Source: Clavaria fumosa (lineage: Eukaryota; Basidiomycota; Agaricomycetes; Agaricales; Clavariaceae). Taken from it: a stretch of 64,000 nt of DNA. Made by a program: the position numbers and the translations under genes. The stretch lies in assembly GCA_951802425.1 (NCBI GenBank), contig OX637806.1, positions 310,001 through 374,000 on the forward strand, written 5' to 3'. The notes beneath the pieces were generated by a model. That model was not told where the DNA came from and searched no databases. It saw only the letters and a program-made list of their open reading frames with translations. This document shows, piece by piece, positions 10,831-22,380 of this stretch (within the stretch, counting starts at the first letter, position 1; the number at the start of each line of letters is the position of its first letter).

Positions 10831-12987
10831 TGGTTAGCAATATTGATGCATCACCTATTTATGGTAATTACAATTGAATGATGCATTAAAATGCTTGAAT
10901 TGCCTGGTCCAACACAGCATCTCTGCCTTCATTTGGGGCCATATCTAATTGTTTGTATACTTACCTAAGCTGTGGCTACTATAAGACCTGTTATAACTCA
11001 TAAGAACATTGAGTACAACTTCCATTTCTATTGGTCAGTGCCAAATTCTGCAAAACATGGGTAGTACAATTTCAGAGGTGTCAAATTCACTGTTTAACCT
11101 AATAATGTCCCAGAACTTGGTTTCACACATAATTAGAGACACAGTTGAATTGATTCACCTGAAATGGGGAGCTGAAATGTCCTTGTATCATGTAGAATAT
11201 CAAGTGTGACCAACTACCTGGTCAGGGCCAAATATGGACACTCCCTGACTATCTCCAATCCTATGAAGTTTACAACTTGTAAAATATTATTTATACTATA
11301 TATATATCTTCCCAAGAAGTATGTCTATTGCCCCATGAAGACTGTTTCTCAATCAATACCTTTGAAATTGAAGGAGAGCAAGGCCAATACATTTAGGGTG
11401 ACCAAGTACTAGGTCATGCACATAAGGAAACCTCAAAATTTCTTGACAATTTGGACTTCTTACATGTCTTGATTGCACTTAATTGGTCTTGATTTGTTTC
11501 TTGACTGTCTTGAATCCTCAAATCACCTTGCTCCTGCAAGGTCTCTCCTGCACACATTATGTAATTAATATGTCATTGTTCATGTTTGTATCAACTGGTT
11601 ATATAAGCAAACCACTGTGATGTCTTGTCAAAATTTTGAGTCGATGGAGCAAGGTCCCCAGAGGCAATATGTTGTATGACATCTGTATCATGTAAAAGAG
11701 GATGAACACCAACACAGGTGTCAGCGAAGCTGGCCTAAGCGAGCATCAGCTTGAAGGGCCAAACTCGCCGAATTGGACGGTGCTGAGCACATTGAGGAAT
11801 AAATTACAAACAACGGACGAGGTCCAACCATTCTTGGCCTTGATGTCACTGTAAGTTTCCCTTCTTGGCATATGGTGGACTCTCCTGAGGTACTGGAGCA
11901 CAAGGAAAATCTGCCAGAGATACGTCCAGACTGTGCTTCATGTGCAGTGCAGATGATATAGGTGTAGGATTTTGAGGGGAAGCGAGCCACTTGCTTGGCA
12001 TACTGGTAATGATACTTTATGCATGCTTACTGTCATGTATCCATGTTTACAGCCATTGTATATATAATGCTGGGCCATCGATAAGGTGATCCCTTATTGA
12101 GTTGGCCCAGTCTTAGTCCCAGTCATCACCTAGTCCCTAGACCTGAGCTCTTAGCAACTACGGCACTTTGTGCCCCACTATTTCTAACAATAGGCGACTG
12201 TCACTGGCGCAGTGAACTGCGTGAACGCAGTGGCATGATCGAAATGCTTGGTTAGCGCACGATTGTGCGTAGGTCCCTGAGAATATTCACCTCGGCGAAG
12301 GTGTGGCGCTTGGATATGCCGAAGATGGTCCCGCGGTTACTCAGACGGCACACATGGCAAGTCTGCGGAGGTAGGCAGCAGCTGTCGAAAGCTATTCAGG
12401 ACACTGCGCCGCCGTTGTCATCGCCTCCCGGAGGCTAACAGGAGAGCACAGCGTGGTTACAGCCCGTACTGTTTCACTTCAGCTTATTGACAGTTCCTTC
12501 ATTACCAACCACCAGCACTACCGATGGGAAGCCAGACGAGCCAACTGCTGAAAACACACGAAGCAAGTGGCGAAGACCTCGATTCAGCGAAACGAAGTTT
12601 GAATTCGCGACTCACACCTGCAACTCTTGGCGTGAAACGCCATTATTGGCCTCTATCAATCAAAGAGCACCGACTCCAACAGCCGCAAGGGTGCCACGAC
12701 GCGGACGCCTCTGAGTCGGCACATTTTCTGGCGAGCGCAAGAGCACCGTCGCCTTCAGGCGATGCAACGAGTGTGAATATCGTCAGAGATGGAGAGGCGC
12801 CCGCAAATCAGCAAAGCCGTGTGCGTTCTTATCATTTCCAAATCCAATTCAGGGGCGACTCTCGTGGGCGACTGCGACGTCGAACTGGGCCTCCCCTTGA
12901 CAAAAGCCCTGCGCTTTCTTCGCGGCGAGCGATTGTGTACTCATTTTCTTGATTCTCCGGCAGCTCCTATACCCTACTGCAGCACCG
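10831..12987. other. Repeat-to-gene transition, no gene called
   Basis: 10.8-12.2 kb is AT-rich repeat-type DNA. A possible short LTR-like block (TGTCATGTATCC start near 12,033, a TATATAATGC box, a TAACA end near 12,189) is too weak to call. From ~12,200 the base composition changes to that of the gene block. The frame at 12,524-12,952 has no family signature and may be 5' untranslated sequence of the kinase gene. Confidence 0.4.
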
Positions 12988-15060
12988 ATGCCCGCACCTG
13001 TCACCGTCCCCTGTCAGGTAACCGTTCACCTTTGTGTCTTGTTTGACCCGACGATTCATTATCAATCGTCGATCGCGCGGCCTACGCAGTATCGCACTGG
13101 CAAGACCCTCGGTAGTGGAACGTACGCCGTCGTGAAGGAGGCGATCCACATCAAGACCGGCAAATACTACGCATGCAAGGTCATCAACAAGAAACTGATG
13201 GAAGGCAGGGAATACATGGTATGTCGCTCGCAGATAACCATACCAATTGCGCGGGGTGACTCTCCATCCCCTCGTCCCCAACTCTGACGAATACCTGGCT
13301 CATTGCGGAGATTGCCCTCCAAGGTTCGCAACGAGATCTCTGTGCTCAAGCGCGTCTCCAGCGGTCATCTTAATATTGTGACCCTCCATGATTATTTCGA
13401 GGCTAGTATCATTTTGTTGCCCGCCCAATCTCTCTCGTTTGTTCATTCACTCTGGTATGCGCCCTTCCATTACACAGACTGCTCACAATCTGTACCTCTG
13501 CTTCGATTTGTGCACTGGTGGCGAGCTTTTTGATAGGATATGTGCAAAAGGGAATTACTCTGAGCCGTGAGCCTTTTCTTCCGCTCATCGACCTTCGAGT
13601 CAACACCCACCATTTTTCTACCTTTCTAGAGACGCCGCAGGCCTCGTGCGCACCATCCTTAAAGCCGTCAAATATATACACGATTGTGGTATTGTTCATC
13701 GCGGTGTGTGCCCCCTTTTTCCATCTCTTCAATTACGCTCATATGCTATTCAGATTTGAAGCCGGAGAACCTCTTGTTTCGCACGCCGGCTGAGGATGCG
13801 GACATCATGATCGCGGATTTTGGCCTGAGCAGGGTCATGGATGAACAGAAACTGAGTATGCTGACTGAGATATGCGGCACACCTGGAGTAAGCCTTTCTT
13901 TGCTTGTATGCAAGTTGGGGTTTCGTGCTCATGAGCGTGCGTAGTATATGGCACCGGAGATCTTTAAGCGGAGTCTGTATTCTCGTTCCTGCTAACGAGC
14001 AGATCACTCTGATGCTTGTTGCAGCGGGTCATGGTAAACCGGTGGACATATGGGCTATGGGCGTTGTCACATATTTTCTGCTTGCTGGTACGTTCATTGG
14101 AACAACTTTAAACAATCTAACTGTTGCACCAGGCTATACTCCCTTTGACCGCGACACGCAGCAACAGGAGATGGATGCCATCATAGCGGGCGACTATAAG
14201 TTTGAACCTCGTTGGTACAATTTCTCCAATAGCTCGAAATGTGAATATAAATTTTTGTTTATCTCGACAGAGGAGTACTGGGCACATGTATCTAATACAG
14301 GACGTGAATTTGTCAAGGCATGCCTAACAGTTGATGTTGCCAAGAGGCCAACCGCGGCAGAAGCATTGGAACGCGAGGTATCCTTTCATTCTCTACGCAC
14401 GTCATGGTCTACCGATGGATCCCTTCGAAGCGCTAACCGTCTCTTTCAAACATATATCCTAGTGGTTGGCCGCCGAGAAGCCACACTTTGTGCCAGACCC
14501 AGCCAGCGCCACGGGAGAACCGACGAATCTCTTACCTCACATTCAGAAGCACTTTGATGCGCGGAAGACATGTTCGTGACTTTTTCTGATTGCTCTCCTT
14601 TATTATTTGCAGGTCGCTGATATCGAGGCCCTCGATCGTAGTCCGTAAAGCGGTATTCGGGATGATGGCGATGCGTCGCATGTCATCGCTCGTGGCTCAC
14701 CATGATTCAGCCAACGTCGCTTCCGCCGTGGCTCAATACAAAGAAGAGTCAGCGAAGGAAATCATGGAGGTGAATGGCTAGCTATTTCCCGAAATATGGT
14801 TGTTCGATTATGAAGTGCCGACACATGGCTTACAACGCTTTCTCCTGATTTCGCAGGACACTGGTGTTGTGCACCACCACAACTCCGAACACCCAGGCAG
14901 CCCTCCGTTATCGCCGAACCCATTGGCTCAAGGTGCCCTTGTGAGCCCTGACAGTGATTCGACCGCGCGTAAGAGGATCAGCGGAGCGGGCGCAGTCACT
15001 GAAGCCTTAGCGGGTGCGTCGCTGATCGACCATAAAGATGGCAAGGGTAGGAAGGCTTAG
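12988..15060 (+). CDS. CMK1: Calcium/calmodulin-dependent protein kinase (CaMK1-like)
   Basis: Thirteen exons splice to 416 aa: 12988-13017, 13090-13218, 13324-13401, 13478-13566, 13630-13703, 13754-13887, 13945-13972, 14025-14087, 14133-14210, 14271-14377, 14463-14571, 14642-14769, 14857-15060. The kinase domain begins within the first 20 residues, with a LGSGTYAVV glycine loop (17-25), catalytic Lys40 (ACK), HRDLKPEN (132-139), DFG (155-157), a CGTPGYMAPE activation segment (174-183) with a candidate activating Thr171, and DIWAMGV. A RKAVFGMMAMRRMSSL helix after the domain fits the autoinhibitory/calmodulin-binding region, and a Ser/Pro-rich tail follows. It would phosphorylate Ser/Thr targets in response to Ca2+. 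Intron 3 appears to use a GC donor. Start chosen because MPAPVTVPCQ directly precedes YRTGKTLG. Its 3' end converges on the Ldb17 gene. Confidence 0.88.
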
Positions 15061-15509
15061 CTGTGGAAATCGTATATATGGGTCGCTTGTGGGAGATTGG
15101 TTAATTCCGTGCCCACTGTTCCAATGGTGTAATGTAAAGAGTGCTATTCTCCAAAAGGTTTCTAGCTGTCACGAACCTGAGGTTCCTTTAGTTGTTACTG
15201 TGGTCGTCGGTGTGAATCTTTTCAGTGCGGCTTGCGCACAACTGTCATACTACTTTACGTACGCGCTGGTACAGAAGCTCAAGTTGGCTGGCCAATCTGA
15301 GGATGGGTGAGCCATCAAATATACCCATTATTGCATGACATCCTCGTTGAGTTTGTGTGCAAATAAGCATTACATGGTTCGGAGTACAGAACAGAAGGAC
15401 AAGGATAACAGGCCAAACAACCACAATGTTCGTGTTGAAGCGAAACGCAAGAACGAAAAAGAAATGAGACGATTGGCTTGTTGTTTCAAGCCTGTTTGTG
15501 GTGGCTGAT
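15061..15509. other. Convergent intergenic spacer between CMK1-like and LDB17-like
   Basis: 3' flanks of two convergent genes. No RNA gene or further coding block seen. Confidence 0.5.
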
Positions 15510-17576
15510 TCAGTGAAGCGCAGCAGTCTTCTCGAAGCTGCGGCTCGACTTCAGCGTCTTGCCTTTAATGGATGGCTTCCGCTCCATCACGAGAGACGCC
15601 GAGCCGCCAGGGAGCAGGCTGTTGGCCATTTCTCCTGATGACGAAGTGGTGGTTGTAGCAGTCTCGCTTTCCGGACTCCCATGGCATCTGATGACTGCCG
15701 CAGATGCCTGAGTGTGCATTCTGGGCCACTTGCCAGTGCTCCCACTAATACCTGCATCGGTTGGCCTGACATTTGTGCTAGATGTTCTCTTCCTAAGCAA
15801 AGTGCACCATTCTCCATTTAAGACTCGTTCAGCAAGCCGCTTCGTCGTGGGGTTGATGTCTCGGATGCCGTGTTCGTCTTGCGCAAGACTTTCAAGCGCG
15901 AGTACGATCTGTGCGCGTTTGTATGACAGGTTACGGATCTGGGTCTTGGTGAGAAGAGGATGGAGCACGCGCAGGTAGGTATGTCGAAGCTGCAGATGAA
16001 AGGTATATGTTATCAAACGGAAGCTTCAATGTATATGTAAGTCAGATCATGGAACAGCGACGGACCGATTCACAGTCCTTGTCCAGATCAGTCACCTCTC
16101 GTAGTATGACATCGACCAGGACACATAGATCGTTGGTATAGAAGTACTCGCTCATGCCCTTGTTGGTAAATAGAAGATAGAGAATCTTGAGCACTAGCAT
16201 CTGCATGCACAGATCTTCGGGAGAGTGACCTGCAAGATGAATGTTAGATCTCACTGATCTGACAGCGTTGAACGGACATCTTACCAGCACGGTTCAACAT
16301 GAAAATCATGTTTTCCCCAAATGCCTTACTGTTCCATAATCTGCACATCAAAACGCTAAGCACGCGATTCGTATTCGGGCCCGTGTCAGGAAGCGGGGCA
16401 GACGAGTTTCCAGGAACGCCGGCGGGTGAGACAGTATGTGGGGTTGGAATCGGACGAGCCGCCGCTTGAGTAGAGGATGGATCGGAGTCATAGGAGTTAA
16501 GCGAAGCTAACATGAATTGTTCGTTGAGCGCGACCTGGAGAGGGTCATGTCCATATTATACGTTGGGAGTAGGTAACGGTGTACAGACTATGAGTTTGAT
16601 GACTGAGTAGTTGAATGTCTCGTCTGGCATGTTCCGTGTCTGCTCTACGAGTTCGAAGAGGGAATCTATGAAGGTGTCATCGAATATTCCTGATTTTCCG
16701 GGGAGCGGGAAGAGAGGTCAAATTAGACACTGACGTTCAAAGACATCACATACAAAAACGTACTAAGATCTGTCTCAGCCAACTTTTGCACACGACACAT
16801 CTCGTACAGAAGCTTGGTACACAGACTGCGCAGTTTCGCTTCGATTGGGATCGGCACCGCTCCAACCACATAAGTGTCCTCGACGTCGGGGTCGACTTCT
16901 ACAAGCACGTGGTCCATAAGTAGGGGTAGGAGCGGCCGCCAATGCTTGAGTGAACGGAAGGACGACGAGTGATGACGGCCACGAAAGAGAAGAACTGAGT
17001 AGACTAGGTATTGAGTGTGCGGGTCGGTGGACTATTTCTCGCCAAATTACAGATTTTTTAACCGTTCAAAGAATCGGAAAGCGTAAACGACCGCCGGGAG
17101 TCAAATATATGACGGACAGAAACTTGAGCAAGGGACATACATATTGAGCCGTGTGAACGAGGATATCGGACATACGTTCAGAGTGGAACCTGAACAGCTC
17201 CGAATCGAGAAGAAGATCGCAGGCATGCTCGAGTTGGAAGGGCGACTGCAGATACTGTTCTGTTAGAGAAACGGCCAAGTAAGTTAGAACGTTGTCTGCT
17301 GTAAATACCAGACGTGGCACGCACCATGGTGACATGCGCAAAGTGACAAGAAGCTAGTCAGAGCTAGGTCGAGCACCGACAGAGTTGTACTATCGTCGTT
17401 TGGAATGTTTAAGATGTCATTGAGCTCTGGAAGGTGCATGAGACAACAAAGCACCAGAAACGCCGTAGTTAAGTAGCTTCAAACACACCAGACCAGAATT
17501 GCTGAGCGTTCTCGATGAGGTAAACGATGCCCAGATCCTCCTGCATCAACGAGCTGACCAAGGGGCAACCAGTCAT
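15510..17576 (-). CDS. LDB17: Ldb17/SPIN90-family actin regulator
   Basis: Eight exons on the minus strand (17489-17576, 17325-17426, 17141-17259, 16764-17031, 16589-16689, 16285-16534, 16066-16229, 15510-15989) give 523 aa. The C-terminal half matches the SPIN90/Ldb17 leucine-rich domain: LVLKILYLLFTNKGMSEYFY, then TNDLCVLVDVILREVTDL, then LRHTYLRVLHPLLTKTQ. The N-terminus has the conserved ENAQQFWSELNDIL and the FQLEHACDLLLDSELFRFHS blocks. In yeasts this family works at cortical actin patches in endocytosis, activating Arp2/3 or binding SH3 proteins. The last ~90 residues are Ser/Thr-rich and disordered. Two donors are of the GTCTGT/GTCCGT type. The start MTGCPLVSSLMQEDLGIVYL is the first ATG giving the conserved N-terminus. 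Confidence 0.85.
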
Positions 17577-17893
17577 TGCTGTGCCTTGATTTATGTGGAT
17601 GATGGATCGAAGGGAGCGCTGCTGGAACTCAGCATCGCCTGGCTGCTGTCATATGATTTGATTGTCCCACCCAGTACGGTAACAATTCCTTTTGCACGAA
17701 TGTTGCCCCTTCCCCAACAACCACGCAGAAGGAATGGTAGCATACATTGTACTTGTACACTGAGTACATTATATTATAGAAGGACCACGCGGGGTATAAT
17801 ATCGCAGGCTCAGATCAAATTCTTGATCTCTCAAAAAGTAAGAAGGCTCGGCAGCGCAGAAGCTTGAAACAGAAAGGCAACGGACTGGATGTA
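17577..17893. other. Intergenic spacer upstream of LDB17-like
   Basis: Contains the 5' flank of LDB17-like and the 3' flank of the F-box-like gene (both -). No other feature seen. Confidence 0.5.
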
Positions 17894-19531
17894 CTACCGC
17901 CAGTGAACGATAAACTCGAGGCCCTCTTGCTTCAGAGGTTCCAACTTGTCAAACAGCTTTGCGTCGGCCTCGGCGTCCCTGTCGCGCCCGCCCCATAAGC
18001 AAAGCTCCACCCGCCGAATCCTTCCGACCTCTCGTTTAGTTCTCCATCTAGACAATATGACTTCCGTCAGCGTGTCCGGATTAAATGTGACGTCCGTCGA
18101 CAACTGTATCTGCTCCAGCTTCGGAAGAAGAGAAGGTTCATGTAGCACGAGCCAACCCTCGTCATCCAAAGGTTCCGGAGAGATTAGGCGCTGGAGAAGG
18201 GCATCACTGAGCGCGAAACAATCCACGTTTGTTGCAACGTGTAAATCGACGAGGTCTGGCGTCTCCTGCAAACACTGCATGAACTCTGCATCTGACATAG
18301 CCATGGTCATGTTGATGATATTTAGTTTCTCCAATTTGCACCCTGACCGCGCGAGGAAGGCACAGAACCGTGGCGGCCAAGCAGTGGTATCCATTCCGGG
18401 CGGATGCAACTCCAGCTCAAGTAGCGCAGGCGCCGTGAGAATCGTAAATATCGAAGTGCCGCCCGTGCAGCGCAGGGACTGGAGGTGGTCGAGGCGTAAA
18501 GGCTCAAGCTGAAAATCTGTGTTCGCCTGTTCTTCATAAATGCTAAAGTGACATTTGATGAGACAGGGCGTTTGCCGGAGGATTTGTACGGCAGTAAAGT
18601 AGTCGTGGTGGAAGATATTTAACTCGGTGAGTTGGTGCCATGGCAATTTCAATTCGTGCGGGCCAGGAAGCACGGGCCCGCTGAATGTCAAAGACGTTAG
18701 TTCTGGTGCATCTTCAAACAACTCTAGCGCCCCTAAAGCATGGTTTCCCTGACTAAGATTTAGATCAAGCATTCTTAACATGTTAAGTCGACGTTTGACC
18801 ACAGATAGACGTTGTGCATCAGCCACTCGCATGGTGAGGGCGACGCTGCGCCAGCGGTCGCAAGCAGGGGTGGTTGCCTCCAACAGAGCATCGACGTTGT
18901 TGTCCGCCGGAGGCTCGTGGTCGTTGAACGCGTAGCAGAGATGAAGCGATAAGGGCGAAGCGCCCGAGCGTATGAACCACTTTTTAATCCCGGCCAAGCG
19001 AGACGGGCTCGTCTTGTCGTGCACGACGAACATAACCGAGGCCCATAACCGTGGTGTTGCAAGTGCGACCTCGCGCCAACGTTTGCAGACGCGGGTGAGC
19101 AGGAGGGGGGCAGAGTGCTCGTGTGGCGGATATAGGTCGTCCGGGAGGCAGTGGACGAAGATCTCGGAGAGAATCTCCGGAAGAAGCCGGCGCATGGAGG
19201 TCAACAGCGCAAGGTGGCCTTCTTGGTACTCGCGGAGTTTCATCCGCTCATTGAAGAGATGTGCGAGGATATTCGAGACACGGCCGATCTCTGCGTCGAG
19301 TCGTTGCGCATCTGGGTGGACTGCGCCCAACGCATCTCGAATTTTTTGCGAGTCAGGCTCGTTGGGGACCTCGTTCGTGCCAAAGAGACTAGGTACAGGG
19401 GTTACGGGGACGTCCAGATGCTGAGTGAGGGCAAAACCGCAGGCTGTACATAAAGTACCTGGAGTGGTGGCAGAATGAACGGCGCACTTCGACTTGACGT
19501 GGGTCAAGAGCGATCTGCCGTCGAGGGACAC
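17894..19531 (-). CDS. F-box-like domain protein, intronless
   Basis: A single uninterrupted 545-aa frame. Around residues ~110-165 it carries the Agaricomycete F-box-like pattern: LLPEILSEIFVHCLP, then LLTRVCKRWREVALATPRLWASV. Before this is a short coiled-coil-like stretch (AEIGRVSNILAHLFNERMKL). The rest is leucine-rich and LRR-like in periodicity, a usual substrate-recognition region. Such proteins normally bind Skp1 in an SCF ubiquitin ligase; the partner here is not knowable from sequence. An N-terminal CAVHSATTPGTLCTACG segment with two CxxC-like pairs is unusual and might bind a metal. These genes form large expanded families in mushrooms, so this is likely one paralogue of many. Confidence 0.85.
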   Translation of the reverse strand: MSLDGRSLLTHVKSKCAVHSATTPGTLCTACGFALTQHLDVPVTPVPSLFGTNEVPNEPDSQKIRDALGAVHPDAQRLDAEIGRVSNILAHLFNERMKLREYQEGHLALLTSMRRLLPEILSEIFVHCLPDDLYPPHEHSAPLLLTRVCKRWREVALATPRLWASVMFVVHDKTSPSRLAGIKKWFIRSGASPLSLHLCYAFNDHEPPADNNVDALLEATTPACDRWRSVALTMRVADAQRLSVVKRRLNMLRMLDLNLSQGNHALGALELFEDAPELTSLTFSGPVLPGPHELKLPWHQLTELNIFHHDYFTAVQILRQTPCLIKCHFSIYEEQANTDFQLEPLRLDHLQSLRCTGGTSIFTILTAPALLELELHPPGMDTTAWPPRFCAFLARSGCKLEKLNIINMTMAMSDAEFMQCLQETPDLVDLHVATNVDCFALSDALLQRLISPEPLDDEGWLVLHEPSLLPKLEQIQLSTDVTFNPDTLTEVILSRWRTKREVGRIRRVELCLWGGRDRDAEADAKLFDKLEPLKQEGLEFIVHWR

Positions 19532-19726
19532 TGTTCAGTGAGGCTGTACATTACTTATCAAACGAAACCCTCTCACTCAAGTGCATCTTCACGTAGCGTC
19601 GTCGCTCCGCCATTAGTTAGGTGCATACTTGGAGGTAAAGGTGGACACATCCAAGGCGGTAAGAGAACGTTAGTGGCCGGATGACGGTGGACAGAAGAAG
19701 GGCGGCCGTGGTCGCTATCCCGTACG

Positions 19727-19812
19727 GTGTTGACCACGGTGTTGACCACAGTGTTGACCACGGTGTTGACCACGGTGTTGACCACGGTGTTGACCACGGT
19801 GTTGACCACGTC
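19727..19812. repeat. 12-bp minisatellite GTTGACCACGGT x7
   Basis: Seven head-to-tail copies of GTTGACCACGGT with one A/G variant, lying between the 5' end of the F-box-like gene (19,531) and the 3' end of APM1 (19,889). Each unit holds the inverted pair GTTGAC/GGTCAAC-like half-sites when both strands are read. Confidence 0.9.
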
Positions 19813-19888
19813 ACATTATGTAATGCGGTTACATTACAGTACAAGTTTCTATTTTCGTTCGCCAGCGCCAACACGGTTGAGTGGATAG

Positions 19889-21617
19889 CTACAGAGGCAC
19901 TATAGGTACCCCACCCTTTTCAAGAGCTGTCCGCAAGCTGGGGAAAGAAAAGTGAATGAGAACGCGAGAGTCGGTCTTTCACACTATAAGGACTGCACCT
20001 ATAATCATCCCCGTTTTGGGTGATATACCTGACCCACGGTAAGGCCTGATAGCCACTCTTCTCAACGATTTTCAAGTACCGTACTTGTATCCCTGAAACA
20101 GTAAAATAGGGAATCTCAAATTTGATGGTAATGGGCGCTTTCTTATCGACATCTTGTTCTGGTATGTCATGTAAATGTTGGTGCTAGAGGTGAGGCCAAG
20201 CAACTTACCGCTCTTGACGCTCGGGAGACCGAAGTGGGCTCGCATGAGGAACTCTCGACCGCCTCCCAGTAACTTGATCTTCCACACGAACGCAGACTTA
20301 TCCGGGGCGTACTGCACAGTCCCTGTGGATGCCTAGAAGGAGATGTATTGACAGAAGTCGCCACCAATATAACACTAAAGCGCGCAATAGAAGCTCGGTA
20401 CGCACCCTGAATTTCGGACTGTCAGCATCATCAGGGACAGGGACATAGATCTCAACGTTATTCGCCGTACTCCGCCTCTTGAATTGCGCCTTGCATTTGA
20501 CCATATACTCCACCCTACTCCCTTTGTGGCTCTCCACGGCAGCTTCTGCCCATATAAGAGGTTTCACGGGAGTGGAGAGCCTATAAGACATGAGTTCGAA
20601 CTCGCCGTCTGGCGGAATAAATGATATAGTTCGGTCGTTCTCGAATCGAGCAAGCCGGACACATTGGTGAAACTTGACGTCTTCCATTTCGATCGCTTTC
20701 CCGCGTGAGGCTGAACGGCATCTCAAGTCAGGAGACAGACCATTCAAGCCAGAAAATGTTGGACTCGCTTCGTCCTGTACTCTCGAACATGACTTTATCA
20801 TTCAGTCCTAACCGTAACTCTGGCATCCCCGAAAGATAGCATTTCATCTTAACAGCACCGAGAATTTCTGAACGAACGACGTTGCCATTCGAGTTCACCT
20901 GATGCAAAGTCACAGCCAGAAATCCAAGAGCGAACGAAACAGACGGACGAGCAAGTTAACGCTCTCGATTACATCCAAGAAGACTTCGTTCTTCCGGTAT
21001 CGAATACCCTCTGTTCGCCACGAGACAGCGTTTGTGACGGCCATAGGAGGCCGTACCTGTACTTCAAGCTTGTATGACTCTTGTGTGATATATCTGCAAC
21101 CATCCATCTCCTGTCTGAGTAATCGTAGGCCGATCCATGGGGTGAAAGACGCACTCTTGCAGAATTTTGCTTTCCGTCGTCTGCGGATACCCAAAATCCA
21201 TCATCTCATCCATGAGCTCATATATGATGACAAAGTTGTCCCGGATAGACTCTTCTTCGAGTTCCTTGAAATATTCCACCAAGACTTGCGTGAGTCGGTG
21301 TAGGAAGAGGATAGTCTCTGCAGCATTGGAGTTTCGCTTGGATAGCGCGAGCACTAGGGTGGTTAAGGCAAGACAAGATGGCTTACTGCATGAAGAAGGA
21401 AGGAAAGGGCAGACATACGATAGAGATTTGAGTGTCGTATGTGCATATAGTTGATGCCCTGGCTTGTGAAGCATGGGGTGACCTGTTGGCCTTCCTCTTC
21501 AATATCGAGGACCAGCGGAAGAAAGCGTTCGATGTATGATGGAGGTACATCGTCCCGGTAGGATCTTTGGATGAGTGGTTTGCCCTTTAAATCCAATATC
21601 GCTATCAAACTTGCCAT
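19889..21617 (-). CDS. APM1: AP-1 complex mu subunit (clathrin adaptor)
   Basis: Eight exons (21419-21617, 21155-21353, 20949-21093, 20765-20898, 20406-20721, 20209-20332, 19999-20158, 19889-19937) give 441 aa. The N-terminal longin-like domain opens MASLIAILDLKGKPLIQRSY. The linker and C-terminal mu-homology domain show AVSWRTEGIRYRKNEVFLDV, SEILGAVKMKCYLSGMPELR, and FSYRL-type cargo-binding strands ending in VRYITQNGDDYSLRT. AP-1 sorts clathrin-coated cargo between trans-Golgi and endosomes, with mu reading YxxPhi signals. AP-1 rather than AP-2 is chosen from the ELEEESIRDNFVIIYEL and YPQTTESKILQE blocks. The exon 4/5 junction (43-bp intron, GTCCAA donor) is the least certain. An upstream in-frame ATG at 21,638 was rejected because the family starts at MAS. 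Confidence 0.9.
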
Positions 21618-21639
21618 ATTACTGTGAGGCCCGGTCAAA

Positions 21640-22079
21640 AGCCACGAAGGAATCTATATATCAAAGCTGTTTGCAAATGTTTGGAGACTGTGGCACAATG
21701 CACTTTCTGCACCTCTAAAAAGTATTTTACTCAGTCAATTCTAATGATACCAATGTGGTGATGCTGGGCAGGACATCACATGAGCAATGCTGGTGGCACT
21801 GAGTGGCATGTCACATGCTTTGATAAAGAGAATGTGCCATGGCATGGCAAAGTACCCCTCCTCTTCTCTCTCTTTTTTTGTCATACATAAGGATATATTC
21901 ATAAGGCACATGCCAGTGTGTTGTAGTGGATGTAGGCAATCAAGGAAGGTTGCAAAGGAGGTGAGAAGGTTCAGGAGGTGTATGATTGTGGGATGCCATC
22001 AGAGGGCTTGCAGATGACCATACAGTAGGTGCAAATAAGCTTTGGGAAATTGTGTGGATCCTGACAATAGAGTCATGGC
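21640..22079. other. Intergenic repeat-type DNA
   Basis: GTGGCATG/CATGTCACATG-rich sequence without a recognised gene. It ends in the left copy of the 8-bp target duplication (22072-22079) of the hAT-type element. Confidence 0.45.
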
Positions 22080-22372
22080 TAGGGATGCGACGGTCCGGTT
22101 AAGTCCGGTTCAGGGCTGAATTTTTCGAACCCAGAACCGGACTTTAGGTCCAGTTCAGGCCAAATTCCGAACCTTAAACCTGAGTTCAGTCCAAGTCCAG
22201 TTCGTTGGACCGGACTTTTACTAAATAAGGTAATGGTTCGCCCAAATTTGGGCTTCTGAACCGAAATTTTGGTTCGGTTCACCCACTTGGCTGAACCTGA
22301 ACCTCATTTTCGGTTCGGTCCAGTCCAGTTCAGGTTCGAACCAAAGTTCAGAACTGAACCGTGGCATCCCTA
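22080..22372. mobile_element. hAT-type MITE with perfect 8-bp target duplication
   Basis: A 293-bp non-coding element with terminal inverted repeats TAGGGATGCGACGGT at the left and its near complement ending GTGGCATCCCTA at the right. It is flanked by identical 8-bp copies of GTCATGGC at 22072-22079 and 22373-22380. An 8-bp duplication together with a TAGGGATG end is diagnostic of the hAT superfamily (Activator-like ends). Its interior is full of GGTTCGG/CCGAACC words that would fold back on themselves. It encodes no transposase, so it depended on one in trans. Confidence 0.85.
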
Positions 22373-22380
22373 GTCATGGC

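Noticed and set aside
12033..12189. Possible short LTR or TRIM element
   Set aside because: TG...CA limits and a TATA-like box are present, but no target duplication, second copy or primer site was found.
15038..15310. Plus frame after the CaMK-like stop
   Set aside because: Overlaps the kinase 3' end out of frame and has no coding signature; best read as 3' flank.
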